This document shows, one piece after another, positions 19,120 through 30,289 of a stretch of DNA of 64,000 bases. Position 1 is the first letter of the stretch; each line of letters starts with the position of its first letter. Below the pieces are notes generated by a model that saw nothing but the letters and a program-made list of their open reading frames with translations, made no database searches and was not told the origin of the DNA. Source of the DNA: Flectonema sp. DT1601 (lineage: Eukaryota; Euglenozoa; Diplonemea; Diplonemida; Diplonemidae); the NCBI GenBank assembly GCA_964019425.1, contig OZ025807.1, positions 62,001 to 126,000 of the forward strand. Reading direction: 5' to 3'. The position numbers and the translations under genes were made by a program.

Positions 19120-20108
19120 AGCTTTATTACTATTCCTATAGTAAGATATGCTTCATTACTATTTTAGGTCCAATTGAAAGCAGACACATCAGAGTACCTC
19201 AGATAATCTAAAATAATAAATAGTCGTCAACATGCATCTTAAACTCCGAAAACCAGAAATATCAACAGAAGATTGGAACTCACAATTAACTTTTTCTAGT
19301 CAGGTTTAAACATCAGCGGAGATTCTCAATTACTTATATAAAGTATAACTACATCGGGTTTGACTCAGCCTCTGACTAAAAGAGGTTGACTAGAAATCTA
19401 TTGATCTATCACGTTATCAGTGTGTAGAAGTCATATCCGCTCAGCATTCGAGGGAGTGGATCGATGAGAAGACATTCTTCAGACTAACTCCAGGGCATCT
19501 ATTCATCAGATCGCATGTCAGGATAAAAAGCAACACATCCAACTCATGATCTTCTCTATTAAAGTTTCTGTAGAAGAACGAGAGTTGAGTTTTGTTGCGC
19601 AGTGAGAAACATGAAATTGGCGGGTCCATCTTTCTTGAGGAAATTTTACCGTTTTTTTTTAATTTTTTTTTTTTTTTTACCTGCATCTCAAGGATGAAAA
19701 AAACTACTATTCCAGACATTCATCCACCATCAGCATATCTTACTATGCGGATGATACATAAAGGCAAGTCTAGGTGAGAAGATCGCCAGCCTTTCGAAAC
19801 GTCAGTAGAGAAGTAGTCATCCAACACTGCACAACTTCACTAGTGAGACGTATCCAGGGAAACTAACCTCTGAAGTTGTGTTTGGCTGAAAGGAAATTAT
19901 TTTGTTAATTGGAACACACTTCAGGGTAGTGTAAGAGAAATACTGAGAGAACATGGTTGCATGTACACAAGAAGTGTTTAACACTACAACTAATGAGTGA
20001 AACTAATGAGTGAAGTAAAGACGAAGGATCAGAATATTTGTCATCGCTCGCTGGGGGGTTCAGCTGTTGGATTTCTGATGTCATTTTTTGTTTAAAATTA
20101 TCAAAAAC
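19120..20108. other. Spacer, about 1 kb, no recognised gene
   Basis: The open frames here are short and T-run driven. The 12-base motif CTAATGAGTGAA occurs twice close together near 19990-20015 and again near 20863, on the other side of the next gene. No RNA gene is recognised. Confidence 0.5.
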
Positions 20109-20714
20109 TCACATCCACCTTTTATGTTGCGACGTTGAAGTTGAAGTACTATAGGTAGTTGTAGTAGTTTGAGTGAAGACGCTCCCCTTTGGTAGGTTCC
20201 CTGATGCTCGAGCAGACTTCGCCTGCTGTATAGCCGCAGAGACAATATTAGAAATCTCGTCAGGTAGTTGAGATAATGGATCGGCGTTTTGCTGACCATT
20301 CTGAGCAAAGTTGTGCGACTGGAAGAAATTAGGAGGAACAGACGAACTGGAAGAAGGCTGTTTCCCGTGATCTGGATTCTCTTTCTGAGGATAAGTATCC
20401 GAGTTAGGTTTCGAATGTTGATTCTTTTCCGGGTATTCCGGAACAGACTTACTCGGTGGAGTCTCTGCTGAGCATTTACTCTGTTCGTACGCAGTCGCGA
20501 TGGGTGATTTTCTTTGTGTGCCTGCTGAATTATTTTGGGGTCCACTATCGTTTACCGGGATACCAACCGGTATGTCCATATCTGCCATCATTTGCTGTAC
20601 GACATCATCATTGGTAATTGGTTTTTGATCCCTAACAGGTGTTGTATCACTTTTATCAACGTCATCACCTCTTCTTACTTCAACAGGTGTTGGTTTTCCT
20701 GAGCAACCTCCCAT
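20109..20714 (-). CDS. Small disordered protein with MGGCSG lipidation-type N-terminus
   Basis: The 201-residue protein begins MGGCSGKPTP: Gly2 fits N-myristoylation and Cys4 fits palmitoylation, as in small membrane-attached flagellar and signalling proteins. The rest is Ser/Thr/Pro/Gln/Asn-rich, without hydrophobic segments, and looks disordered. A short possible helix, SQLPDEISNIVSAAIQQA, occurs near 150-168, and a Thr/Ser run lies at 185-196. It ends QHKRWM. A GT at this point (AAAAG|GTGGAT) with a CAG 44 bases on would instead give an end reading RNPTAEPPSER, so the extreme C-terminus is uncertain. Homology is not recognised. Confidence 0.6.
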   Translation of the reverse strand: MGGCSGKPTPVEVRRGDDVDKSDTTPVRDQKPITNDDVVQQMMADMDIPVGIPVNDSGPQNNSAGTQRKSPIATAYEQSKCSAETPPSKSVPEYPEKNQHSKPNSDTYPQKENPDHGKQPSSSSSVPPNFFQSHNFAQNGQQNADPLSQLPDEISNIVSAAIQQAKSARASGNLPKGSVFTQTTTTTYSTSTSTSQHKRWM

Positions 20715-21127
20715 ATTTTATAAATGTAAAAAGCTGTTTAGACGATTTAATTAACACTGCCGTCTTGAAAAGTAACGGGGAAAAAAAAAAAAAATGAATA
20801 AATCCACAAACAACTATTATGCTCGTATTGTATGAGTTAACTATTTGTCATTTACTCAGACTAATGAGTGAAGCCATACAATAGCAAAATTACAGAAGAA
20901 CTTTTTAAATTTAATTTTCAAGTGCAACTGAAATGAGCAGGCAAGCAACGCTCACGTGCGCTAGCTGATGTTCATGGTACCTTTTGCTTACAGTGAGGAT
21001 ATAATTTTATGATAAACACAAAGAAAGAAATGATTAAATTCATCTTATCATGTAACTGTAAAGGGTTAACAGCAACACCATCAGAAGTTAGTAGGTGTAC
21101 AGGCTAGAAGCACACATCTATAACTTC
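20715..21127. other. Spacer downstream of ProRS copy 2
   Basis: AT-rich and without a supported gene. One copy of the CTAATGAGTGAA motif lies near 20863. Confidence 0.5.
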
Positions 21128-23360
21128 TTAGTAACTGCGTCCGAACAGCACCCAACTGTTTTTTTATAATTATATTTATACAGGTGCTTTTTAAAAAGTA
21201 AAAACAAACAACAATTAAAGTTGTTTTAAACAACACGAGGAAGTCTACATACCTCTTCGCTTCATTGGTGCACTTCGGGTTGAAGCATTTCTTTCCGAGT
21301 TCCTGCTTTGGCTGATCGTATGGGATGCAGAGGGACTTGGCTCCCATCGAAGGGGCGCGCTCGTCAACCTCGCTCTCGTCCGCCGCCTCGGCCCCAGAGT
21401 CCTTCTTGATCTGCGTTTCGCAGTCCCCATCGAGGCAGAATGGAATCAGGCACACCTTCTTCTGGTTCAAGGTCGGCACGAAGCTCTTCCACTCCGTCAA
21501 CACCTCCGTGCGCTGCTGCACAACCGCCCGCGCGTTCTCCAGCATCTGCTTCTGCATCTCGTCAAGGCATCCCTGCACCGTCTTGTAGAAGTCCGCCTTC
21601 TCCCCGAGCTTCACCGTCCGCTTCTCCTTCGTGTGACGGAAGCACAGCAGCGCCTCCCCGTTCTCCAGCTCCCTAGGCCCGATCTCCAAACGCACCGGAA
21701 CTCCCCGAAGCTCGTAGTGGTGGAACTTCGCCCCGTTGCTCACATTGTCTCGCAGGTCCGCCGAAGCCCGCACTCCTCCGCGCTTCAGCAGCTTCGCAAT
21801 TTCCGCGATCTCGTCCTTGATCTCCTGCTGCTTCTCCTTCGACACGTCCTTGTTCATACCCGTCGCGATCAGCACCACCTGAGTAGGGGCCACCCGAGGA
21901 GGGATTACCAACCCCTTGTCGTCTCCGTGCACCATGATCATCACTCCGATCGTCCTCGTCGTCAGACCCCACGAGTTCTGGATCACGTTCAAACCCTTCA
22001 CGCACTTCTCGTTCTCGTATGTGATCTCGAACATCTTTGAGAAGTGGTCTCCCAGGCAATGCGACGTCGCTCCCTGTACCGATCTTCCCACAGTCGGCAC
22101 AAACGCTTCCACGGTCGTCGTGTACAGCCCTCCCGCGAACTTCTCCTTCTCCGTCTTCCGCCCCTTCACCACAGGCACCGCAAGAAGGTCCTCGTACACC
22201 GACGCGTACAGGTCCAGGATCTCGTGCACTTCCTTCGAAGCCTCCTCTTCGGTCGCGAACGCCGAGTGTCCCTCCTGCCAAAGGAACTCACGTGTACGGA
22301 TGAACGGCGTCGCGTGGGAGAATTCCCAACGCACCACGTTGCACCACTGGTTCAACCTCAGCGGCAGGTCCCGGTACGAACGGATCCACTTTGCGAACGC
22401 TGGGTACATCACCGTCTCCGAAGTCGGACGGATCGCAATTGGGTTCTCCATCTCCGTGTCACCTGACTTCGTCACCCACGCCACCTCAGCCGAGAACCCC
22501 TCCACATGGCTCTCTTCCTTCTTCAGCGCTTCCTGCGTCACGAACATCGGGAAGTAGCACGGCTCCACCCCCATGTCGCTGATCGCATCGTCGAAGTACC
22601 GGTGGATCTGTTTCCAGATGTTGAACGCGTTCGGCCTCAGGATGTAGCAACCCGACACGTCGTAGAACTCGATCAGCTCCGCCTTCGTGATCACCTGCTG
22701 GTACCACTTCGCGAAGTCTTCTTCCTTCCCAACCTGCAGTCCTTCCTTGCTCACTCCCTTCTTGTTCTCGTTCACCTTCTTCTCCTTCTTCGGTGCCGGT
22801 TTCTTCTCCTTCTTCGCAGCTGGCGCAGCTGCCACCGCAGCCGAAGCAGAAAGGTCAACCGACTGGTACTCCACCGAATTCTTTTTCATGAACTCCTCCA
22901 GCTCCCCCGCGCTCATGATCACCGTCTTCGAGTTCTCCATCGGGTGGAAGCACAACTTCTTCTCGCTCTTCAGCAGCGCCGCGTCGAAGCAAAGCTTTAC
23001 CGACTTCTCCGAATCGTTGATGATCGCAAACGGGTTCACCGACCCCTTCTTCACTGCCAGCTTCTCCAGTAATATGTCCTCCGAAGCGAATCTCGGCTCC
23101 TTCGCCCCCACAGCCTTCGCGAACACCTTCATGTCCGTCTTCGTCTCCGCGAGTGTCACCAGCAGGAACAGTTGCTTCTTCTTGTCCTTCATAAACAGGC
23201 ATCTGGTCAACAAACTCCCCTCCGTCTTGAAGCTCTTGTGGAACGGTGCCCACTCGTCCACTGTCAGTGCCTCTGCGTGTTCCTCCAAAGGTACCGCAGG
23301 AACCACCGCCCTGATCTGGCCCAGCATCGCCTCAGCTGTCAACAATTGTGAAGAAGACAT
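21128..23360 (-). CDS. Prolyl-tRNA synthetase, copy 2 (two exons)
   Basis: Second complete ProRS gene, with the same 711-residue architecture as copy 1: YbaK-like domain, Lys-rich linker, class II core, anticodon-binding and C-terminal domains. Exon 1 is 23360-21253 and exon 2 is 21155-21128. The intron (21156-21252, 97 bp) starts GTATGT and ends AACAG, and the spliced end is again WVLFGRSY. Exon 1 aligns to copy 1 without any length change and with only a handful of mostly silent differences, while the intron differs in length and sequence. Stop is TAA here and TAG in copy 1. Upstream, the frame stays open through a Lys/Arg/Ser-rich, presequence-like stretch (LKKIFRRLLTSG) back to a CAG at 23421-23423 and beyond. 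Whether one copy serves the mitochondrion is open. Confidence 0.95.
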
Positions 23361-24045
23361 CGATTGAGTGAATCGCCTAGTCCCCGATGTCAAAAGGCGT
23401 CTGAAAATCTTTTTTAGAGACTGTGAGGAAGAAGAAGTTGTAAAACACACAAAACGAACGATTACCACAAGAAGAGAGGAAGATGAGAGTGCCTGACAGT
23501 CAGTGACTGACTGCAGGGAAATAATAATCGGAATAAGTGTAACAGTTACCTCATGGGAAATGATAAGCAAGATTTGAGTGCTTTTTTGGCGACGTAAGAG
23601 TCAAAAGAAAACGAAAAACAAGATGGGAATTATAAAAATGAATAATTAAGACGAAAAAAAAAAAAATAACAGCGAAGTGAGCAACTTCACCTTATGTGGG
23701 AACAGGTAGGATTTATTTATATTTCTATTCGCTGGTATCAGTGCGGGGAATGGTAAGTAAAATATAAAAACTAAAAACATTTGCGCTCGATACCTACCTG
23801 GGGGGGAAGTTAACAAACTGTTGAAAGCGAGATGTGAAGTGAGCGGCATCAGTGCGGGAAACGATATAAAAAAAGAAATCGAACTCATTATCTTGCAAAA
23901 AAAAAAAAAAATTATAGAAGTGGAATAACAGAAGCTTTTGGGTTCGACAGGGAAAAAAAATAAAATAAAATAAATAAATAACGAGCAGCAGTCTTTTCGT
24001 AAAAAATATGCGAAGAAATAAAAAAAGCTTTCGCTGTACTTTACG
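23361..24045. other. Spacer upstream of ProRS copy 2
   Basis: The first 80 bases repeat the ProRS copy 1 leader and then diverge. The remainder is AT-rich with A runs. A long T-rich minus-strand frame (23646-24059) is low complexity and not accepted as a gene. Confidence 0.5.
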
Positions 24046-24483
24046 CTAAGCGATGCCACTGCAGCTTAGAAGACTGTTCAGTAATGTCGTGTCAAAGAAC
24101 TCGTGATACTCTACTACTACTCCGTTCTTTATGTACCCAATAATAGATCCTTTAAGGCCTTCTAAAGAGCATCCTTTGATGCTAATTGAGTCGCTGAAAT
24201 TAATGTGAAAATAGTTTTCCTGATAGTCTCCTGACTCAATGGTGATTTTAAATTTATCCCAACCCATAATAAACTGGTCAAATACCGATAATCCTGTTGT
24301 GCATTCTCCCAACAGGCATATTCTGACATCCTTAGAGAATGATTCGTGCAATTTGTTTGGCTTTCCCAACAAAAACGGTTCCCAATCCTTAGTCATTTTA
24401 TTTGCTAACTCTCTGGTGCTATCATGAACTACCGTACCACTGGTGCATAATACTGTACAAAGGATCACTAAATAACGAATCAT
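24046..24483 (-). CDS. Small secreted SnoaL/NTF2-like protein
   Basis: The 145-residue protein has a clear signal peptide (MIRYLVILCTVLCTSGTVV). The mature part (about 20-140) has the rhythm of an NTF2/SnoaL-like fold: helices first (WEPFLLGKPNKLHESFS), then strands, ending in GSIIGYIKNGVVVEYHEFFDT, where the family usually has its last strands and a conserved Asp. SnoaL-like proteins include isomerases, hydrolases and non-catalytic binders, so the activity is unknown. Cys residues in CLLGEC may form a disulphide after secretion. The first 22 codons and leader are copied about 180 bases upstream (24601-24710). Confidence 0.65.
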   Translation of the reverse strand: MIRYLVILCTVLCTSGTVVHDSTRELANKMTKDWEPFLLGKPNKLHESFSKDVRICLLGECTTGLSVFDQFIMGWDKFKITIESGDYQENYFHINFSDSISIKGCSLEGLKGSIIGYIKNGVVVEYHEFFDTTLLNSLLSCSGIA

Positions 24484-24572
24484 ATTTGTGTACTAAAATG
24501 TTTAGCTGTGAAAAGAAAAAAGAATTGGCTTTAACTTCAACTATACAGAAAATAATGATATAACACTGCGGT

Positions 24573-24595
24573 TTTTTGTTTGTGCACAAAACCGT
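24573..24595 (-). repeat. 23-bp sequence shared with 3989-4011 (inverted)
   Basis: Inverted exact match to the 23-base stretch downstream of the methyltransferase gene. It lies five bases from the break point of the partial duplicate of the SnoaL-like gene. Confidence 0.7.
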
Positions 24596-24600
24596 ATAAA

Positions 24601-24710
24601 GCTATCATGAACTACCGTACCACTGGTGCATAATACTGTACAAAGGATCACTAAATAACGAATCATATTTGTGTACTAAAATATTTAGCTGTGAAAAGAA
24701 AAAAAAAAAG
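24601..24710 (-). pseudogene. Truncated copy of the SnoaL-like gene 5' end
   Basis: About 110 bases repeat 24418-24527 with one difference. It carries the leader, the ATG and 22 codons (MIRYLVILCTVLCTSGTVVH and on). After the break the frame runs on for about 20 codons of unrelated sequence to a stop. It keeps a complete signal peptide but no domain. It looks like a recent partial tandem duplication. Confidence 0.8.
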
Positions 24711-26096
24711 GATTTAGTTGCCACAGTAAAACACACAATTGCTATGGTGTCAATAAAGTATCGAAAACGCAGTAAGCAAATAAAAAAGAAAAGAAAAAAG
24801 AAATAAATAAATTTAGACTAACCGAAAACAACAAATCACATTGACAAACCAAGGAATGAAAAAGGAAACAAAAAAAAAAAGATCAAAATAAAATAAAAAA
24901 TAACAACACAGGAATTGTAACCGACAACAAACCAAAGCCACTCATAAAAAAAAAGATTAGATAGCCGACCAGTTTTCTTCGATTTGTGTTCAACTCTTTT
25001 TGTGCAAGTTACGTTGCAAAAAAAAAAAAAAAAAAAAAAGGAAAAGCAATAATAATAATAATAATAACAATAATGTGCTGCCAGCCATCTTGTTCAAACC
25101 AGCATTTCATGGTTTCATTTCTTATAAATTGTGGTTTTAGAAAAGAAGGGACACATCATTATTCGCATCTTCCCCGTGAACAGTAATAGTACTGAAGTGT
25201 GATGGTGTTCGAAAGCCAGTCGTTCGACTGATTTTCGATTTGAGAAACAAAAAAAAAAGAAGAAGAAAAAAAAAAACAGAAAATAACCGTTGACACTATC
25301 GACTAATCATTTGTCCACTCTAGCAATCTACATGTCTGTTTCTTTAATTCGAATTCTGAAAAACTTACACAAAGGAAAGGGGGGGGGAGAGGATTTGTGT
25401 ATTTTTTTTTTTTTTTTTTTTTGTACCAACTCACACATCAATATAACGATAATTTAACATCTGTATGTTAAAGCATACAGCGATATTAGTGATTGCCTAA
25501 TTTAGCCTCATAATGTAACAAGTATTTTTTTGAGAGTAATATGTAAACCGTATTATCGGTATAGTGAAGTTAGTCAGTGACAAGAGAAGTGACAAGAAAG
25601 GATAACTTGATGGAGTGAGGAGGGGAGGGCAGGAATTATGTTTGTGTATCCACGAAAACTGTGATCCCCGAGTGACAGTCAAACAAAAAAAAGAGCCAAA
25701 GCTCGTAAAAAAGCCGTCTTGTGAAAAAGATTTAAAAAAAAAAAAAAAAAACAGCTTGGCTCCATAAAATGGGAAGACACGAAAACGGTAGGTCACTCTC
25801 AGCTAACCTTCTTGTTTGCATGATGCTTATCGCAATTGCAATTTGTTAAAAGCAGTTAAACTCCTCCTTCCGTAGAGGAATGGAGTGATGCTGGTTTTCA
25901 TTAAGAGCTCTCTCTACACGTGTCGTATTCATTGTCATGCTGTGTGGCTTGCAGCTAACCGTATACCAGTCGGCTACGTGCTTGTTCGTAAAGGGGAGGA
26001 TGATGGGGAGTCGTACAATCATTTCATTTCTAATTTAACTCTTAATAAACTTATTAACTTACTTTGAAAGGTGGTTTTTTTGTTTTTCTTCAAAAG

Positions 26097-26128
<32 letters not shown>

Positions 26129-29100
26129 CTCGACTTTCTCAAATGGAGTGGAACTATTTTTTTTTTCTAGAAAAGAGATTGGAAATAATTTTAAAAAAAA
26201 AAATTGTTTCACTTTTTTTTATGTCGTCCACGATATCAATAAGATCGTAAACACATTTTACAAAACTTGGTTTTCAGACAGTTGTCATAAGAAATGTAAA
26301 ACTTCAATAGCGTGAAAAATTATTCTCCTCCATCCCACCAGTTAGTAGCTATAACAGGTCGAAGTTAAATTCTTTCCAGGTCCAACAATCAAAAACCGGT
26401 TTTGGATCTTTGTGGAAGGTGGCAGAGCTGCCTCTTTCCTCGTTTTTCTATCTCACCGGTCTTTCATCGTGAAATAATAAAAAAAATAATAAAAAGGCAA
26501 AAAAAAAGAAAAAGAAGGAAAAAAAAAGAGAAAAAGCGCATTTGTTAACACAGCCTTCCCGTCACACACACCATTACTTAAATGTGAACAGTAGGGTCCG
26601 GGGGTATATTTTTAACTCTTTTGCATATCTAATTGTTCAGTTCAATGTTTATTCTATTCATCAGTAACCCCCACCTAACGACTCATCCCAGACGTTGCTA
26701 TGCAGTCCCTCTTGATCAAGGCTCTGTTCGTGTAATGAATAATTGCAAAAAAAAAAAAAAGTGCAGTCAAAAGAACGATTAACCCAAAAAAGAACAGATG
26801 CTACAAAAAATATGATGTAGTTTAATGAACAATATATATTATTATAAAGTACTAACTTCTTGTATATTCAAAAAAATTATTTTCGCCCCCCCTCCCCAGT
26901 TAAAATAATAAACATCGTTGTTTGTTATTGCTATTTACTTTCGGCGATGGGTGAGACTTGTGCAACAACTCACCTGAATGAACCAATCCATAGTGGTATA
27001 AGCGGGAAAAAAAAAAAAAAGAAAAAAATTTAGAAATTTCTTTGTTTGTTTGGTTGTCTGGCAATTTTAACGTAGCGAAAACAATTTATTGCTTTTTTGG
27101 TTGCGTGCACGACAATGCACGAAAAAAGAACAAACAAAAAAAAAGAGTCATCACAAAAAAAAAAAAAAAAACCACTGACGATGACGGGATTAAATAAAAA
27201 AAGAAAAGAAAAAAAAAAAGAGTGTGTCTGTCCTGACTTAGTTGTAGGAACGCATCAGAATTTCATTGTATCGAAGTCAAGTTGTAATTGTGAAGTAAAC
27301 TGTGACCGATCTACAAAAAATGCTTCAAGAGCCCAAGGGATGTTACTTTTTTTCTGACTAACGAAGCGGAAGCTGATTCTGCGGATATCATTTGATAAAC
27401 AGTCCGTCTGTCATGTCCCTTCTGTACTATTTATTATCTATTATGCCCTTTCGGGAGTCCGGGAGGGTTGACCCGTTCAACAAAATATAGGGAGCTAGAA
27501 GATCAGGACTACAGACGTCGACAAACCTGAAATATCTACCTAGACTTGTGTGGAACAAGTATCACTCGTTAGTTAGTTAAGTTATGGCTTTAGATGGAAG
27601 AACTGATACACAGCTATCCACCTTGCCCATAGAATGAAAACTAACAAATTCAAAGAACTGATGTGGAGGAGACTGTATCGGGTTTTGAAGCGAAGAACAA
27701 AAAAAAAAAGAAAAAATAAATAAATAAATAAAACATAGATGTCATTCTCATAGTTTATTTTTATTCTGTGCTCCCTAATTAGAAGCTTTGCTGAACTACC
27801 AAAATAAAAAACAAGAAGGAATCCAAAAAAATAGAAATCCGCTTATCGGAAAAAAAAAAAAGACAGGTAACAGGAAGGGAGCTTACAGCAATTACAGTCC
27901 GTCTATCCTTCTGTGGGATGAAAGAAGGAATTAAAAAAGCACTACTCTATTTCCTGAAATATAAAAAAAAAAAAAAAGACTATTTTTAAAACAGAAGTTT
28001 GTCGAGTTCGCTGTCAGGTAAACAACAGAGGCAACCAAGTCAGCGCATTGTGTCAGGTTGGGTTAAAAAGCTGGTTTCCACAATAATACATGAAGATCCA
28101 ACTGCGTCAATAAAAAACCTACCTGACACTGCAAAATATCATGGCGCGAGTGCTGCTCTTATCGTGCGAATTGTACATACATTTAAACGAGAGGAGGCAT
28201 GTAGGGCAAGAAAGGTAAAAAAAAAAAAAAAAAAAAAACACCAACAACAGCACGCACTGCATCTCACTAATATGAGATGCTAAACTATTTCTGTTTTCTT
28301 TCGAACGAATGAAATATAAAAAAAAAAAAAATAATAAAAAAAAAAGAGAGTTTTCTGATGCAAAGAAAATTAGTTTGTGGTCAAGAAGACCAACAGACAC
28401 ATTTGAAAAAAGAAAACTAAACTCAAGTGAGGCTATCACTTAATAAAATAAAAAAAATAGATGCATTGGGTTTTTTTTCCCCCTTTTCTTTTCTTTTTTT
28501 TCTTGTTCCTTATAGAGGACAGGGAAGTTAGTTATTTAATCCAACGTTACTTATTAAGAGTGCTAGGTAACTCACAGTAACAGAGGACCCAATCCGTAGC
28601 CATATCCGAAGATTTAGCATGGATTGTTGGGGAAGTCAATATTTAAATCCCAACCCACTCTAAAATATTGATAGATCCCAGTGATTCCTCCATACACAAG
28701 AAAAAGTGGACATTAGTTGGTGAACTACAATGTAAATAACGCGAAGGTTACTCGTAGAAAATTGCGATAAAACACCACCAGGTATATAAGTTTTTTTTTT
28801 TTATTTTTTTGTTTTTTTTGAAAAAAAAAAAAAAAAAAAAAAAAAATTAGATCTGTGTACGACATGCTCAGGAGATATCTCTTCAAAAGAACGGGGGGGA
28901 AGGCACAACTAATCGCCTCTATGCTCACGAGTCCCACACATAATGTGATATTTTATCATAAGTGTATTCGTGAGCACAGGTAAGCAACATTAATATACTA
29001 ACCTAAACAACGTAACGAAAAAGAAAATAGAGAAAAAAAAGAAAAAAAAATATAAATTAAAAAAAAAAAAAAAACCACCAGGCTTATGATTTAACAGAAG

Positions 29101-30289
29101 CCTTGCGAAATATCAAAAAAAATAGGAAAGGAAAAAGAAGGGAGCGGGAAAAAAAAAAAAAAAAATTGTATATTAGTGTTATCGCAGAAGTCTACAACTG
29201 TTAGTCAGAATGTTAGTTAGAACACATCAAATCCGTTCGTGGAGATTCACAGACTACAGAAAAAAAAAAAATAAAATAAAGATATTGTGTTCTATAGGTA
29301 AGTAGAACCTCGAGTAGACGATTAACGAGTCTTGTTTGTAAAACAGCATACAAAAAAACAAAAAACAAAAACAAAAAGCGTTTATGGAGAGGTTCGGGTA
29401 TCACTTGGCTCCTCGAACCCTCTTTAACAATGTCTTGAGTTTGATTTTAAGAATAACAAAAAAAAAAAAAAAAAAAAAATCACAGCAATGAATATGTTAC
29501 AAACTACTGAGGGCGGCATAGTGCTCTGGCTTAAAAAAAGAAAACGAACTAAATAGTTAGCTTGTTAGTAAATACTGAATAAAACAACAATAGAGGCAAC
29601 CGTAAAAAGACACTTTTGTCCAGAAGCGGGTTTTTTTTTAATTTGGTATTTTTATTTTTTAAGGAAATTTTATGCTGCAGTGAAGTTAACAGTCCTTTCA
29701 GACCGCTGTTGCAAAAAAAATGCATTTTTTTTTTTTTTTTTTTCTTTTTTCTTTTTTTTTTCCAGTAAATTAAATTAAAACTTCAGTATTATTATCCATT
29801 TACATGAATGCCTAAAAGGTTTAACTTAACCAATACCAGAGAACAAACCTAAATCATTTTCAATTCAGACTTATTATAAATAACTGACACAATAAATTTT
29901 GGCAAAACTACTTCCTCTCGCAGAATGATCTCAAGCAGAACAAAAAAAAAATAAAATAAAATAAAAATGACTGACCAGTGACACCGTCTCCAGTGTCCCG
30001 ATGAGAAAAAAAACATAAAAAAAAAACAAACAATGGAAGCCTGTAGTAGTAGACAACCGTCGTACCACAGGAACTGACTTAATTAAAGAACAAAAAAAAA
30101 AAAAAAAAACGAACAACACAAAAAAAACTTAAATAAACAGCAACTAACAAAAAAAAAAAAAAAAAAAAAAGGGAACAAGAAAAAAAGTACCAACAAACTC
30201 AAGCGAAGGGTCAACCTCACAGAGTAAAGCTCAACTGATGGCTAGTTATTGATGCAGGTTTTAGTTAATCTGAGCCGCACAATGGCAGC
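24711..30289. other. Gene-poor, homopolymer-rich region (about 5.6 kb)
   Basis: No gene with convincing coding character on either strand. The sequence is AT-rich and dense in A runs of 10-30 bases on the + strand (for example 25019-25039, 26095-26124, 28219-28238, 29459-29479, 30150-30170), with fewer T runs (25404-25422, 29725-29743). Scattered short open frames are driven by these runs. One + strand stretch (27999-28220) resembles a transposase helix-turn-helix. Genes on both sides point the same way, so it is not a strand-switch region. Confidence 0.6.
27999..28220 (+). mobile_element. Possible remnant of a Tc1/mariner-like transposase N-terminus
   Basis: A + strand frame of about 70 codons reads, in part, VSTIIHEDPTASIKNLPDTA and ALIVRIVHTFKRE. 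This recalls the helix-turn-helix of mariner-type transposases (a pattern like E-D-P-x-x-S-I-x-x-L-A then S-x-x-x-V-x-R-I-L-H). No ATG starts it, it runs into a poly-Lys A tract, and no catalytic DD[D/E] region or terminal repeats were found. At best it is a decayed DNA transposon fragment. Confidence 0.25.

Noticed and set aside
23646-24059. 137-codon minus-strand frame rich in Phe and Ser
   Set aside because: Built largely from T runs, no ATG-led domain, and it overlaps the end of the SnoaL-like gene.
27097-27357. 86-codon + strand frame with Lys runs
   Set aside because: Lys runs come from A homopolymers; no coding signal.
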